Assembly: GCA_034620365.1 (NCBI GenBank)
Contig: JAQGEQ010000225.1
Span: forward strand, 825,849-889,848
Length of the DNA: 64,000 nt
Direction of reading: 5' to 3'
Origin: Pegea sp. RAD2-039
Lineage: Eukaryota > Chordata > Thaliacea > Salpida > Salpidae
Positions 41,637 to 55,984 of the stretch are shown here, one piece after another. A model generated the notes under the pieces. It was not told where the DNA came from. It saw only the letters and a list, made by a program, of their open reading frames with translations, and did no database searches. A program made the translations under genes and the position numbers. Numbering within the stretch: position 1 is the first letter of the stretch; every line of letters begins with the position of its first letter.

Positions 41637-44600
41637 ATTCTTTAGTAAACTGTAAAAATAACTTGACAAGAAAATCTAAAAACAGTATTTTGAGATAGCA
41701 GCAAAATTATAAAAGCTTTGTTTGGTATAATTAGTTTAAATAAGAAACTCTTACTGATATGATAAAAAAATTCTCTTATCTATTGTACAATTGAAAAATT
41801 GATCTATATAAACAAATGATAATAAAATGTTAAATATATTATAAAGGATTTTATAGATCAATACATACTCTTCGTCTGAATTTATTATTCTTTTACTTGT
41901 TATTTTAAAACATGCATAAGTAATATTTAACTTGTTCAAATAATTTTTATCTCATATGAGATCTATAGTTTCTATCTATCTTTCCAATTAGTTATTTTAT
42001 GTTTGGTAAATTAGTTTAATCAACTGACACTTTTTTATGACTACAATGGATTAAAATTTAGTATTTAGAATTAGTTTCTAGGCCTAAACTAATAATTACC
42101 TGCTAAAATGTAACCAATAAATCCTACCCTTTTCTTTCTAACAAGTTTATCCTTGCAAAGTTGTAGTTAATGAAAAAAAAGTTTTTAAATAGGTTTCTTA
42201 AACTTAAAAACATAATAATAGAAAATAACATATAAAGCAACCAATTTTGAAATCATCTTATAACCTATTTAATTTAAAAATGGTAAGTAAATCTACATAA
42301 TAAATAATCTAACTCATCACAGCTAACACTAAACTTAAAACTCATTACAATATAAAAACTTTTTCTTATGAATATCCTTTTTTTGAATGACATCATAAAT
42401 TGAAGAAAATATTACCATATTTGGGCAACAGGGAAAATTTTGCAACTTGTTACCAATAATAAAACCTTATCAAAGCTATTAAAATTGAAATGGTAATTGT
42501 AAAGTTTAACTAAAAGATCTTGAACACTTTTGAAGTTATTAAGGTAATGTCCTACAACACTTTTTTCTTAATTGTTAGAAATTAACCCTGATAATTATAA
42601 GAAATCATTTTTCATCTCAATGTTTACCTATTGTATATCATACATTATACATAATATCAAACACATTTATTTGTTAATTAGATTATATTACTAATTGTTA
42701 AAAGATATATTTAAAATATATACATTGATGTTATTATAAAATAATGCAGATAAAAAATCACCAATCACTGTCCTTTTTTGTTGCTAACCGTCATTAACTA
42801 AACGTCAATATCTCGAGATGTATAGGTACTCTACAAACAAGAAGAGGCAAAGAAGAGTTAATATAAAAATCCTTACTAAGAGCAGGGTGCAGGTGCTCCA
42901 AGACTTTTGTCAACTATAACTTTAAAAGTTCTTAAAATCTCTAAGGAAAGTTTTTAATCAAAAATACTTTTAATAACAGAAATTGGCTTCAGTTTAACCT
43001 AAAGTTTTCTTAAAGGAAAACTGCTAAGATATGAATAAAATATTTTAACAAGTTTTTGAAGTTTAAAGTTTAGAAATAAAAACTGTTTTTGAATAATACT
43101 TATTTCATTGATAATCTTATTTGGTTAGAAGCGATAAATAAATCTAACAAAATTGTTACTGATCTAAATTATCTTGTTGCAATAAACTTTAAGTTTAACT
43201 TTTAACATGAAATATTTGAAAGGTATTTTTATACTAAACATACGAATTACTTTGTAAAATTGACTTAGTCAATAATACATCAGTTTTAAAAGACAAACTT
43301 GATAAAGAAACTGTTTTATCTATCAGCTGTTGGATAATTTTGTGGAAATTATTTTAATAATTTTTAGTTATCATCTTGTTTAAAAATTCATTGATACTAT
43401 TTTTAATTCGTAAAATAGTTAAATACATTATTATTATACAAAATTATTATTTTAATAATGAAAAAGAATGAAATTTGATGAAAACGATTGAATAATTTAA
43501 AACCTAAATCTAAGAAATCAATTGAATGTTTTGTATTTTTTGAAAATTATTCGAAGAAGCTTTATGTTATCAATTAACTCAAAGTAAAATTGAAGACAAA
43601 AAATATTTCTTAAAATTTGCAAAATTTGACTAAAATTGCAAAGCATGGTATGTGATAAAACAAATCAGTTTATTTGAAACTCAAAGTTTGTAAACCTATT
43701 TTTCAACAAGTTAGATTTTAGGCATCGTACACTTAAACATTTTTCAGTCACAACATTACTCTCTGTTAACAATTGGATATATTTTGACAATTTTTTATTC
43801 AGGTTTATCAAAAGATAAGTCTTATGTACATGATTTCATAACTATATAATATTTAAACTATATTATAAAATTATCATTTTTACTATATAATAAAGTTATA
43901 ATTTATACTATACTATAATATTACAAAATCTTATAAACTATCTACACCACACATAAATATTTAGATCTATCTGTATAAAAAAGTCATGACTATATAATTT
44001 TGATATTTTATATAATATAAATAATATTTTATATTAAATAATGTATTTCCTTTAACTAAATTATATCAAAGTTTTAATGGTTGAAGTATAACAAGTTAAT
44101 GGTTACAACAAATATCAACCGAATAAAAAACTATGTATACTGAATACTTCAATTTGATTTAAAAAATCTTTTAACAACTGAAAAATTCAAACATAAATTG
44201 GCAATTATATCACAATTCATTCTTATGCAAGTTCTTAAAATAACTTAAATGATAATTGTGATAAAAATATCATATTAAAGACTGAAAGAAATTGAATTAA
44301 ATCAAACCTAAAAATACAATTCCAATTTCAAATAATTTAACTGTAATCAAATTAAATTAACTAGCTTTTATGTATGATAAAATAAGAATTTGGTTCAAAT
44401 TGATCTAATATTCTAATTCATATACAACTTTGAATATACAAACTTGATAAGAAATTATTCAAGCTTATCATGCTGCAATAATTTTATAATTTGACCACAA
44501 AAGCTTTTACTTCTTGGATATCTAATAGTGCCAAAGACCTTTTTGATTTAGGTTGTTTATATATGTAACAATCTAGCTAAATTGGGTCTTAATTGTTTAC

Positions 44601-44963
44601 AAAATTTCCAGTTTTATTGGATAAAATTTGGATATAAAATATTAATATAAATAAATATAAATAAATATGTGAAATAATATTTAAGAACAGTATCAACAAT
44701 TTATCTGAAACTTTTTCTAGAATTGTTTTTACCTTCAGTGATGAAGTCAAAAAAAGTTTTAAAATCTTCATCAGTTTAAACAGATAATTTCAAAACTTCA
44801 ATCCTAAACAAATTAAGTGATCTAGATATCTTTCTAACAGTTTAAATAACAAAACTTTAAGAAGTCACAGATAAAAATACATTTGATGAGTTTTGCTCTT
44901 AAGCTAGTTTATTCTTTGATGATTAAAGCATGAAGTATCTAAATAGAAGCATCTTTAAATAAT

Positions 44964-45491
44964 CTAGAACATGCTGCTGAAGAGATAAGCAAGAGATGCT
45001 GACAATCCAATCAAAAGTAGACTAGATTTGGCTCCAGTACTTCCGTTGCAGTAATCTGAAAATAAGGATAATAATTACCAATGAGTAAGATTTTCAAGGA
45101 TTTTTTTTAAATCTTACTTGAACTACAGCAGCTTTGACTAACAGCTCCTTCAATCTCAGGTATGTAGTCGCATTCATCTTTAGTTGCACATCTCTTTTTC
45201 GGTACATCATTAACTATGAAAATATTTGATGTTGAAGATGCTGTTTTGGATAACTACAAAAAAATGTTAGTTTGATTTACCAGATCTAGTAAGACAAACA
45301 TTCTGGGTGCTTGAGCAAGTAGTAGTTTCCATGTTTTTACAACTGTCTCCTTCACAAGTATAACATTTCAATGAAGAAACTGAAATAAAGATTTGTTACC
45401 TGCAAGATTTATTTCTACAAACGTAGTTTACATTCATACCTTCATTGATGATTAAAGCAGAAGTCAAAACCAAAATGAAAATATTTTTCAT
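44964..45491 (-). CDS. Ly6/uPAR-type GPI-anchored protein, copy C
   Basis: Exons 45440-45491, 45281-45379, 45118-45213 and 44964-45055 give 112 aa. It shares SSTQNVCLTRS and VNDVPKKRC with copy B, so B and C appear to be the most recent pair. Signal peptide, ten cysteines and GPI tail are intact. Confidence 0.9.
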
Positions 45492-47429
45492 ATTCTTTAG
45501 TAAACTGTAAAAATAACTTGACAAGAAAATCTAAAAACAGTATTTTGAGATAGCAGCAAAATTATAAAAGCTATGTTTGGTATAATTAGTTTAAAAAAGA
45601 AACTCTTACTGATATGATAAAAAAATTCTCTTATCTATTGTACAATTGAAAAATTGATTTATATAAACAAATGATAATAAAATGTTTAATATATTATAAA
45701 GGATTTTATAGATCAATACATACTCTTCGTCTGAATTTATTATTCTTTTACTTGTTATTTTAAAACATGCATAAGTAATATTTAACTTGTTCAAATAATT
45801 TTTATCTCATATGAGATCTATAGTTTCTATCTATCTTTCCAATTAGTTATTTTATGTTTGGTAAATTAGTTTAATCAACTGACACTTTTTTATGACTACA
45901 ATGGATTAAAATTTAGTATTTAGAATCAGTTTCTAGGCCTAAACTAATAATTACCTGCTAAAATGTAACCAATAAATCCTACCCTTTTCTTTCTAACAAG
46001 TTTATCCTTGTAAAGTTGTAGTTAATGAAAAAAAAGTTTTTAAATAGGTTTCTTAAACTTAAAAACATAATAATAAATAATAACATATAAAGCAACCAAT
46101 TTTGAAATCATCTTATAACCTATTTAATTTAAAAATGGTAAGTAAATCTACATAATGAATAATCTAACTCATCATAGCTAACACTAAACTTAAAACTCAT
46201 TACAATATAAAAACTTTTTCATATGAATATCCTTTTTTTGAATGACATCATAAATTGAAGAAAATATTACCATATTTGGGCAACAGGGAAAATTTTGCAA
46301 CTTGTTACCAATAATAAAACCTTATCAAAGCTATTAAAATTGAAATGGTAATTGTAAAGTTTAACTAAAAGATCTTGAACACTTTTGAAGTTATTAAGGT
46401 AATGTCCTACAACACTTTTTTCTTAATTGTTAGAAATTAACCCTGATAATTATAAGAAATCATTTTTCATCTCAATGTTTACCTATTGTATATCATACAT
46501 TATACATAATATCAAACACATTTATTTGTTAATTAGATTATATTACTAATTGTTAAAAGATATATTTAAAATATATATATTGATGTTATTATAAAATAAT
46601 GCAGATAAAAAATCACCAATCACTGTCCTTTTTTGTTGCTAACCGTCATTAACTAAACGTCAATATCTCGAGATGTATAGGTACTCTACAAACAAGAAGA
46701 GGCAAAGAAGAGTTAATATAAAAATCCTTACTAAGAGCAGGGTGCAGGTGCTCCAAGACTTTTGTCAACTATAACTTTAAAAGTTCTTAAAATCTCTAAG
46801 GAAAGTTTTTAATCAAAAATACTCTTAATAACAGAAATTGACTTCAGTTTAACCTAAAGTTTTCTTAAAGGAAAACTGCTAAGATATGAATAAAATATTT
46901 TATCAAGATTTTGAAGTTTAAAGTTTAGAAATAAAAACTGTTTTTGAATAATACTTATTTCATTGATAATCTTATTTGGTTAGAAGCGATAAATAAATCT
47001 AACAAAATTGTTACTGATCTAAATTATCTTGTTGCAATAAACTTTAAGTTTAACTTTTAACATGAAATATTTGAAAGGTATTTTTATACTAAACATACGA
47101 ATTACTTTGTAAAATTGACTTAGTCAATAATACATCAGTTTTAAAAGACAAACTTGATAAAGAAACTGTTTTATCTATCAGCTGTTGGATAATTTTGTGG
47201 AAATTATTTTAATAATTTTTAGTTATCATCTTGTTTAAAAATTCATTGATACTATTTTTAATTCGTAAAATAGTTAAATACATTATTATTATACAAAATT
47301 ATTATTTTAATAATGAAAAAGAATGAAATTTGATGAAAACGATTGAATAATTTAAAACCTAAATCTAAGAAATCAATTGATTGTTTTGTATTTTTTGAAA
47401 ATATTTCGAAGAAGCTTTATGTTATTAAT

Positions 47430-48400
47430 TGAGTTATCAATAAAATTTTCAAACAATTTTCTTTTTTGTATTTACATGTTAGCTTCTGAGCAAATATACT
47501 AAAATTGTTATTTAATATAACATGAAATATTTTCTTGTCCAAACAGTTCAAACAAATTTCAACTTATTTCAGCATTTTTAATCATGAATTTTCATCTTTA
47601 CTTTAATCGTCAAGCTAGGATTCATGAAATTTTTTTGGGTTGTATAGTAAATCATCAAACCAGAAAATACTTTTATTGAAATTGTGAAAAAGTATGAGCC
47701 ATTGTAATATTAGATGTTATTGATGTAATTTCTAAGAATCAACTTAAATTTTCGTTAAATGGTTATCTTAAAGCACCTTTGTAACATTACAAGGTAACAA
47801 CAAGATTTCAATTTCTATTAAAAAGTAAATTGTAGAAAAATATTTTGAAATAAACTTTAAATCCAATTTACAGAGTTATTTGAGAATTTTTAGGACTTTC
47901 AGTTAAATGGCTCAGGGTAAACCGTTGAATATTTTATGACGTAATTACAACACATATTTCATTCGAATTTCTATTCATATCAGATTCGCTTGAATAAAAT
48001 TCTATGGAGAATACAGATTTGTTGAATTAAACAAACTTTATTTTAACTTGTCAGTCAGCTATTATTCTTTTGCGTTCAAATTTTTCATTTCTTTTTATAT
48101 TATTTTATAAAATCATTTCTAAAGATAATTGTTGTGTTTTTTTGTTTAGATTATTCACATGTCTGGACTTCAACCAATAAATATTTACGTTTATTATCAG
48201 GTTTTAACAATCTTAAATAAAATATAAATAAAATGAATATTTTGATTTCAATGCAACCAATAAGCTTTTCAAAAAACTAATTCGTTTATACACCTGAATA
48301 AAAAATTATCAAAATATATCCAATTGTTAACAGAGAGTAATGTTGTGACTGAAAAATGTTTAAGTGTACGATGCCTAAAATCTAACTTGTTGAAAGTTTA
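47430..48400. repeat. Left inner arm of the palindrome
   Basis: This segment is the reverse complement of about 56880-57890, with scattered differences. Its end at 48290-48395 (GTTAACAGAGAGTAATGTTG, GTACGATGCCTAAAATCTAA) also matches the plus-strand units at 61510-61600 and the minus-strand units near 39840-39950 in inverted sense. It carries no intact gene. Confidence 0.85.
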
Positions 48401-48893
48401 CAAATTTCTATTTTGGAAAGTGTGGGACCAACCAAAACGGAAAAGTACTGTGCTGACCAGCAATCAGTTACCTGATTAGACTACCCAAGTGTAACTACAA
48501 CTTAACTTCTTGGTTTTTACTACTGCGCATTGTCTTTCACTTAAGTTTACTAATGCTAATTAATATATTATTAACATCTATTACACTGAGTATTTTACAG
48601 AATTAATGTATACTTGAATAGTGATTACTTATTTAGTAGAATTATGAAATATTATATTGATGATACATGAATAATTAATCAGATTAATTACAAGTTTTTG
48701 GTTTATACTTTCACTTAGCAGTTTCTGAAGTTAAAGATAACTATTACATAATATAGATTTCTGGTTAAAATAGAATAACTACTGTGACAAACAGATATGA
48801 AAGTGAAAAATAGTAATTGTTGTTTCAAAAAATATTGCTGAAGAGATAAGCAAGAGATGCTGACAATCCAATCAAAAGAAGACTAGATTTGGC

Positions 48894-50050
48894 TCAAGTA
48901 CTTCCGTTGCAGTAATCTGAAAATAAAGATAATTATTATTTCATTTCAAAAACCTATGACAAAAATTATTTAGTAAAACGATAAGTGATATTTAATTTGA
49001 TGTAAGTTATGCATTTACCTGTTTTGCAGCAATCGATGTAATTATCAGTTCGGTTAACTAGGTTCTTAGAACAAGCTGACTCAATCCCACATGATTTTAT
49101 GACAGTTGATTTACCTGAATATTTTAAAGAAGTAGTTTTGGTTACAAAACTTTAAACAAATTCCAAAATAAAATTTCGGTTATTTAGGAGTATAGAGAAA
49201 CTCGAGAAATTGTAAATCAAGTCATCATAGGTGGGTAAGTCAGAAGAACCATCGCTATTAAGATAATATTGAGCCTTGAACATTTCGGAAATTATTCTAA
49301 ATAATTTAATAAAATTATTATAAGCCTTTAATATGAAAAGTGTTAATTTTTAATTCTGTTTTCAATCAGTTGTAAACAAAATTGTTTAAGCTTAACTCCT
49401 GAAATAGCTTGCAAGAAAAGTTTTTTTAACAGATTTTGATTTTCAAATTTTGAACTTTTCAGATTCCTTTTTTTTTCAACTGTTCAACTTACTGGAGTAA
49501 ATTTTGTAAACTTATTAACTTTGATTTAAACTTATTATAGTGTTAGATATCAGTCTCGATAATCAGTAAATACGTTATCAATAATTTTTTGACTTTAAAT
49601 CATAAAAACTTTGTTTCAAAAAATACCTCAATATTATTTTTAGATCTAAATATTATTAAATTTTTTGATATAAACAGTAAACAGGAAATTTTGTTCTGAT
49701 AATTTATCCTAATTTAAATAAACTAAAACAAAAATATGTCTTCAGGCTCTTGAACCGCCTTAGTCTTCTAGTGAAATAAACACAATTTTTTTCAAAAGAT
49801 TCTGAAGATTTTGATAAAAGTTTCAAATTAATTCAAATGTCACACTCACTAACTGCTGTCATGCAAACTGAAATATTTGGTCCACAATCAACTTTGCTAC
49901 TACATGTCTTTCCTGTACACGCATAGCATTTCAATGTTGTTGCTGTAGAAGATAATTAATTGAACATTTTGAAAAATTCTTTACAAAAAAATACATACCT
50001 TTATTGAAAACTACTGCTAAAATTAACATAACAAATATAAGCTTACTCAT
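48894..50050 (-). CDS. Diverged Ly6 protein lacking the GPI signal
   Basis: Exons 49999-50050, 49850-49942, 49019-49114 and 48894-48916 give 87 aa. Signal peptide MSKLIFVMLILAVVFNK; mature part LKCYACTGKTCSSKVDC ... CCKTDYCNGST with all ten cysteines. It differs strongly from copies A-E in exons 1-3 and has a longer intron 3. In exon 4 a single change turns the Gly codon GGA of the other copies into TGA (48894-48896). Translation therefore stops right after YCNGST, and the otherwise intact GPI tail (frame open down to 48825) is not made. If expressed it would be a secreted three-finger protein. It may instead be a recent pseudogene; splice sites and cysteines are preserved. Confidence 0.75.
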
Positions 50051-52312
50051 GTTTCCTATTCAGTTTCAAACTCGATATTAAATCTTTGAACAGAATTTCA
50101 TCATTGTAATAATGAATTAAAATGTCAAATTTTACACATATTCATTTTAAGTCATATCTTATTTGTTGTTATTAAGTTTGACTTTTAATAATCATGCAGT
50201 GAGAAACACTTATTAGTTTAAATGATTTTTAATGACTAAATTTGTTGAGCTAATTCTTTATCTATTAAGTACAGCTTTCATTTCAAGTTTTCAAAAAAAA
50301 GTTTTTAAGAAGTTTGTTGTTTGAGACTCAATACTAAAATACAAAAATAAAATATTCGAAGAATTTTTCAACAAATAATTTTCTCCCAAACAGTTTGAAT
50401 AGTGAACTTTGGCTTAGTATAAAATAGTTTAGATTTAGAATTAAGGTAATGTTAACAGCAAAGTTAAGTGAAAAACACTCAAATGCAATGCTTGCTACAG
50501 TTTTGGTGACATGTAAAAATAGATTAAATCAAAATATATATATTCACAGAATCTAGCTTAAATGGAATGCTCAGAATCAAATATAAACAAAACTTTAGTC
50601 TTATAAATGAAAAAATACGATATCTAATCAACAGTAATTTGCACAAGAACGTCATTTCTTTAAATTTGGAAGGTTTTAGAACAGCAAATTACGTTAAGTA
50701 TCTAAAGGAAATGATTTTATACTCACACTATCCAACCATTTCCTTTAAACTATATAAAATCAATTAATTAGGTTTTTGTATTCTACAGTTTACATATAGA
50801 AAAGAAAAAATTATAAAAACTTTAATATAAACTGTACATGCTGCTGATAAACACTTTTAACAACTTTATATTTTCATTCTAAATTGTTTAATGTATTATA
50901 AAAATGCTATTAACAAACAATGAAGATGCAAGTTGAAAAGTCAAAAACATATGAATGATAAATTAGATTTCAACATCTATTTCACTTCATTCGATTTTCT
51001 ATTAAGCAGCCTTAATTAAGTTTGCAACCAAAATACTTTCAATTCTTTACTTTGAGAGTTTAGTTTGAGAATAATAATGACTTTTTATATCAGTTCAAAC
51101 ATTTGAAGCTTTGACAGTTTAAAAAATGATTTGGTTTGTTAAATTCTAAATTTAAACAAATTGAAAAATATATAATATCGGCTATTAGAAATTTCTGGTG
51201 CTTAAGCAAATTAAAACTGCTTAGCATAAAATACTACATTAAAAAACTATCTATATATTACCAGTTATTCAAAAAGTCTTACAAACATAATATTTTTCAA
51301 AACAAAATTGTTTCACTAAACTACTCATAATGTTAAAATGCTTGAGCAAGTTTTCTTAAGCTCTATGCATCAATAATTAATTAAGTTCAGTAAACTGTTG
51401 CAAGTTTTTTCAATTTTTGGTAGAATATAAATCAGTATTCTTATTTACTTCCTCTCAGCTATGTGAAAACGCAATGAAGCGTAAAGAACTACTTTTGTCT
51501 ACTTATAAATGCCTTATAAGGCTGCGAAGCAAACATATCAAATGTCTTTACAGAATTATTGAGGATATTTTATTTCAACTTCTTATAAGTAAGTTTGAAG
51601 TGGTTGAACTTCAAACTCAATCATTCTTATAAATAAATCGTCTACAAAGTTTTGAATAAATTACATTTTAGCAGTGGTGCTTTAAAGAATGAAGTTTTCT
51701 TCATGTATGATTCATGATCAAAAACTTTAAGAAGTTTGTGCAATTAAGAAAGAGCTTGGGAACTTATAGTATCTTGAATGATTAAGTCAAAATCTTATCA
51801 AACTATTATCAGTTAATTTTCTGTATAAGTTGTTCATAAGGTGTATTCCCCACCAGAAATTTCTCAACCAATTTTAATGTCTGAAGCTAAATTGATTTCC
51901 TGAAAAATGAGCTTTTTACCTGGAATCCACATTGTTAGTTTTTTATGCTTGATCATACAAATTTGAAATGTCCTAAAGCAATCAGTAACAACTATCAAGG
52001 TTCAATCTATTTCTTCTTTAAACTAAATGGTTATCTGAGTGAGATCTCTGAAAATAGACAATATTTATTTGTATTTAGGTAAACAAATACAAAACAATTG
52101 TTAAGATTTGCTGTATTATCTGACCACAAAAATTAAAAAATTACAGAGAAAAATTAAAGATGCTTAATACACGCAAATCAACAGCTGTTACTCAGGTTTA
52201 TGAAGAGTAAGAAATGAATTTTGATGACTACTTTATGAGTAGATAAATGTTTAAGCAAATAAAACCTGATTATACATAGCAATCATATATTTTGAAAGTA
52301 GCTTTAAATAAT
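50051..52312. other. Spacer between the diverged Ly6 paralogues
   Basis: AT-rich; three plus-strand open stretches of 64-71 codons (50567, 51136, 51417) look random, with no domain or splice pattern. No RNA gene or element recognised. Confidence 0.5.
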
Positions 52313-53089
52313 CTAGAACATGCTGCTGAAGAGATAAGCAAGAGATGCTGACAATCCAATCAAAAGAAGACTAGATTTGGCTCCAGTACTTCCGTTGCAG
52401 TAATCTGAAATGAGACGAATTAACATGATTGTCAACAGATTTTTAAGCTTTAAATTTGAAACTTACTTGAGCTGCAGCAAGACTGAGAGACCGATCCTGA
52501 TACAGCTGGTGAAGCTGCACAAATATCTGAGTTTGCACAGCTCTTTGCCACAATACCATTAACTGTCATCAACAAATACAAAAATGTTCAATAATGCCAC
52601 CAAATAATCTCATTAAATCAAATATCTAATCTGATAACTAAAACTGATAAATCAAATCTCAAGAATTAATGATAACTTACAAAGCTTAAAATATATAATA
52701 ACTTTCAGATTCTTATTTACATGAAAAAATTATTTACAGAGTTTAACAAACATTTATGGAGCTATAATCTTTCTTACCAACATGAATAAATGTTATTTCA
52801 AAATGTTGTTAAGTAGAAGAAAATTTGTTTAATTATGATAATAAATTAAGTAGTTATAAAAATATTTTGAATAGATTATTTTTCACAAACCGTTTACAAT
52901 CATGCACAAATTCATATAAGCTGGACAGTCAGCGGAGGCTGTGCAACTTTCTCCGGAACAGGAGTAGCACCGCAAAGCGAAAGCTGTAAACGAAGATGGA
53001 GGTCAATGAAAATCTTTGAAGACTGAAATTTACTTACCGCCATTAATGATAATCACCAAACTCAATAGCAAAATCGACAAAACTTTCAT
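52313..53089 (-). CDS. Diverged Ly6/uPAR-type GPI-anchored protein
   Basis: Exons 53038-53089, 52891-52983, 52467-52562 and 52313-52404 give 110 aa. Signal peptide MKVLSILLLSLVIIING, then a mature start FALRCYSCSGESC and CCSSNYCN at the end, ten cysteines in total. The GPI tail is the same as in copy A. Exons 1-3 have diverged, including VAKSCANSDICAAS in the third exon. Exon 4 and the bases beyond the stop are nearly identical to copies A-E. It lies close to the axis of the palindrome (about 52.66 kb). All frames and splice sites are intact, so it is probably functional. Confidence 0.88.
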
Positions 53090-55984
53090 TTTGCTAAAAC
53101 AGCTATTTTTACTTTACTTTAAAAGATTTATTCAACTGCAATAAAAAATTCAACTATTAAACTACGAATAATAAACTATTTTGCCAAATTTCATCTGAAA
53201 TATGTTTTGTTAATTATGTAATCTATCACTTATCGGTGATAAAATAAAGAATGTGAAAACTTTACCTAATTGTAAAAAGAAACTTTTCAAAAAACAAACA
53301 AATTATGAGTAGAACCTTTCTACATTTAAATGATTAAAACTGTAAATATTTAAAATGACTAAAAGCTAAGTTGAACATTTTTTATAGCAAATAATTACAT
53401 AATGTAAATATTTTTAAGCTATTGAAAAATAAACTTTCTGCCTTGTAAAAAAGAGCTGTCTCTTTTACAAGATGATAATAGCTTTGAATTGGATTTTTTT
53501 CAAAGTTAATTCTGATATGCATGGTAAACATTTATTACAAGCATTACATGGTGCAGGTCACAGTTAGTATCGACTTAACACTTTGGCCTATGATAACCTC
53601 AATCAAAAAGATGAAACAAAAATGATAAGATTAGCAAGAACAATAGAAAAAAAAACTTTTCTTAGAAGTAAAATAATCATCTAGGGTGCTTAGTAGCCAA
53701 CTGGTTGTAGTTGCTAACAGCAAATCTATCAAGTTAATAATTGAGTGTTTATCACGAAAATAAAATATTGAAAAAAAGTAAACATAATAAAAATGACAAC
53801 AAAAAGGCTAAAATATCTGTTTTAACTCTAAGGTGGGTTTTATTTGTAAAAGGCTTTTTATTTTATTCTTATAAAAGGCTTAAAAGCTCTAAAAAATCGA
53901 AAAGAAAGTACAAGTAAAACAAGCTGTGACTATTTGAATAATAAATTACCGCCCTTTTCTACACGCTTTATACTTACCAGCCTTTTAACATTAACAAAAG
54001 ACTTAAAGAATAACAAGTTTCTTGGTGACCTATTTGTTTAAAATGTTTTCTTAAAGGAAATGAAATTGACAGAATCATTTTCTCATTATTGTCTAAAGAT
54101 GTTTTTGCAATTTTGAAGCTTTAGAATAAAACAAACGAGCGAATAAAGTTAAAAATGCTGATTAAGCTCAGTAAGTAGACTTTATTTTTATATAAATAAA
54201 TCGTTCTTCCTCTTCATTGAGTCTCTTGTATTACAAATCACCTTAGTGGCTCTTGGTATCATCTTGTACCAGCCAGCCACGCCCCTTTCCAAGTGCTATA
54301 AGACTGCTTAGAGGGCATGTAGGCTGACATACTTTTCTCATACTATTAATGATTTTTTAAATTATAGAAAAATATTAAAGTTTAAATATTTTATTTTTAA
54401 AAAAATTTCTACTTTTTTTTTAATATCCAATACTTTTCCAATAACTAATTATTTAAATCAAATTCTAAAAAATATTTGCTAAACGCCTTGATAAGAAAAA
54501 AATGTTATTACTCTTCTGCTGAAACTAAACTTATCTGTTTACCTCACATACATGGATAAAAACTGTAATAAGTTCAAATGTTGCAGAAAATTATCAACCT
54601 TGAAGTAATCATGAATATAAAAAGCTTTTTTCTATTATTTCTATTCAATGATTTTCAGCAGACAGGTTTTAGAGCCCTTTAGTCATTCGATACGGTACAG
54701 TAAACACTACTGATAAAATTATAAGCTATAGGACACGCCTTACGTGACCAGTATTACTTTTTTTGCTTTTATTAAAATCAATTTACCTGATATTTCATTC
54801 TATCTTATCTCAACTTAAAAAATAGTGGTTCTTTCTATTTTAAAACATTTCAAACAGAATAACAAAAATAAAACTACCTATCGTCAAAACATGAAGCAAG
54901 CAATTCTTTAGCTTCTAAACATTTTACTTTTCCATGTTTTATCAGTTTAAGACCTGAATATCATCTCTAAACAATTTTTCGAGATTCTACAATACTGATA
55001 TCTAATTTTCTAGTTATTTTGCAAAATTGTGACTTAAAATATTCTGGTATAATTATTAAAGTAAACTTTTTGTACAAAGACTTAACAAATAAGTATTGTA
55101 AAGAAAAACCTCTTAAATAATATTTTCTGTTCAGTTTGTTTGGTTTTACTTTTTTTAGTATATGAATCTAAAGTAATTTAATTATGCTTATTAATAGGCT
55201 TGTAAAAAGTTTAAGAGTAATTGCATGAATAGGAATCATCAAAATATTCATTAAAAATGATATAAAGTTAAAAACGATGCTGTTATATTGAGTAAAAAGC
55301 TATTACTTGAAATAGCTTACAAATAGTTTTAAATTTAACTTTTCAGAAAACTAGGCATTTAATACAAAGATTCTTCAAGAAAAATGAAAGTTAGTTTTTG
55401 AAGTGTTTGATGGCTGAAATTTAAACTAATACTAAAATTTGTAGTAAAAATATAGAAGTCATCACAAATACCAATATAATTGTGTCTAAACAGTTTGAGA
55501 ATTTTAAAGATTAATAAATTATTTATTTAGTTGTATGAGCTTCTTAAATCGTCATTTAAAAAAAGGAAGTATTCCTCACAAACAAATCAATACAAACAAT
55601 GAACAATTTCCTTGTTTATTTTAAAAAATTCTGTATTATAAAAAACAACAATTTTTTAAAGATATTTTCATCTACCTAAATTTTTTATTTGAAATACTTA
55701 TTTATTAACCTGATGTACGGATGTCTTAGCCGAAGTTTGTTATTTAGAAATAAGAAATTAATAATCAATTCTTTAAAATATTTTATATGTTTAATTATTC
55801 TATTAATGATTATTTATTTGTTATTTTTTGATTTTGTCAAATAAATTTTAATTTATTTTTCTTTTACTTAAATTGTCAACTCTGACTCAGTTCATAAATT
55901 ATTTTGATGAAAAGTTGATTCTTCTTCACGCTGCATGATTCTCTGCGAATTGAGACAACTGAGAGATCTGCATACCCAGCTATT
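53090..55984. other. AT-rich spacer with one GC-richer patch
   Basis: No gene found. The patch 54230-54330 (...ACCAGCCAGCCACGCCCC...TTAGAGGGCATGTAGGCTGA) is richer in GC than its surroundings but is not a tRNA or a recognisable exon. Confidence 0.4.

Larger units (their letters stand above)
36765..47430 (-). repeat. Three tandem 3.86-kb Ly6 gene units
   Basis: The segments starting near 36765, 40620 and 44475 are near-identical over almost their full length, with single-base changes and short indels. Corresponding points (gene ends 37249, 41109, 44964) are 3860 and 3855 bases apart. Each unit holds one complete Ly6 gene plus about 3.3 kb of AT-rich spacer. Homology of the third unit stops near 47430, where it runs into a segment inverted at 56880-57890. 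The spacer has no other gene I can support. Confidence 0.95.

Noticed and set aside
50567..51632. Three plus-strand open stretches in the Ly6 spacer
   Set aside because: AT-rich random-looking sequence without domains, splice sites or similarity between copies.
54230..54330. GC-richer patch considered as a tRNA or exon
   Set aside because: It does not fold as a cloverleaf, has no A/B boxes and no open frame bounded by splice sites.
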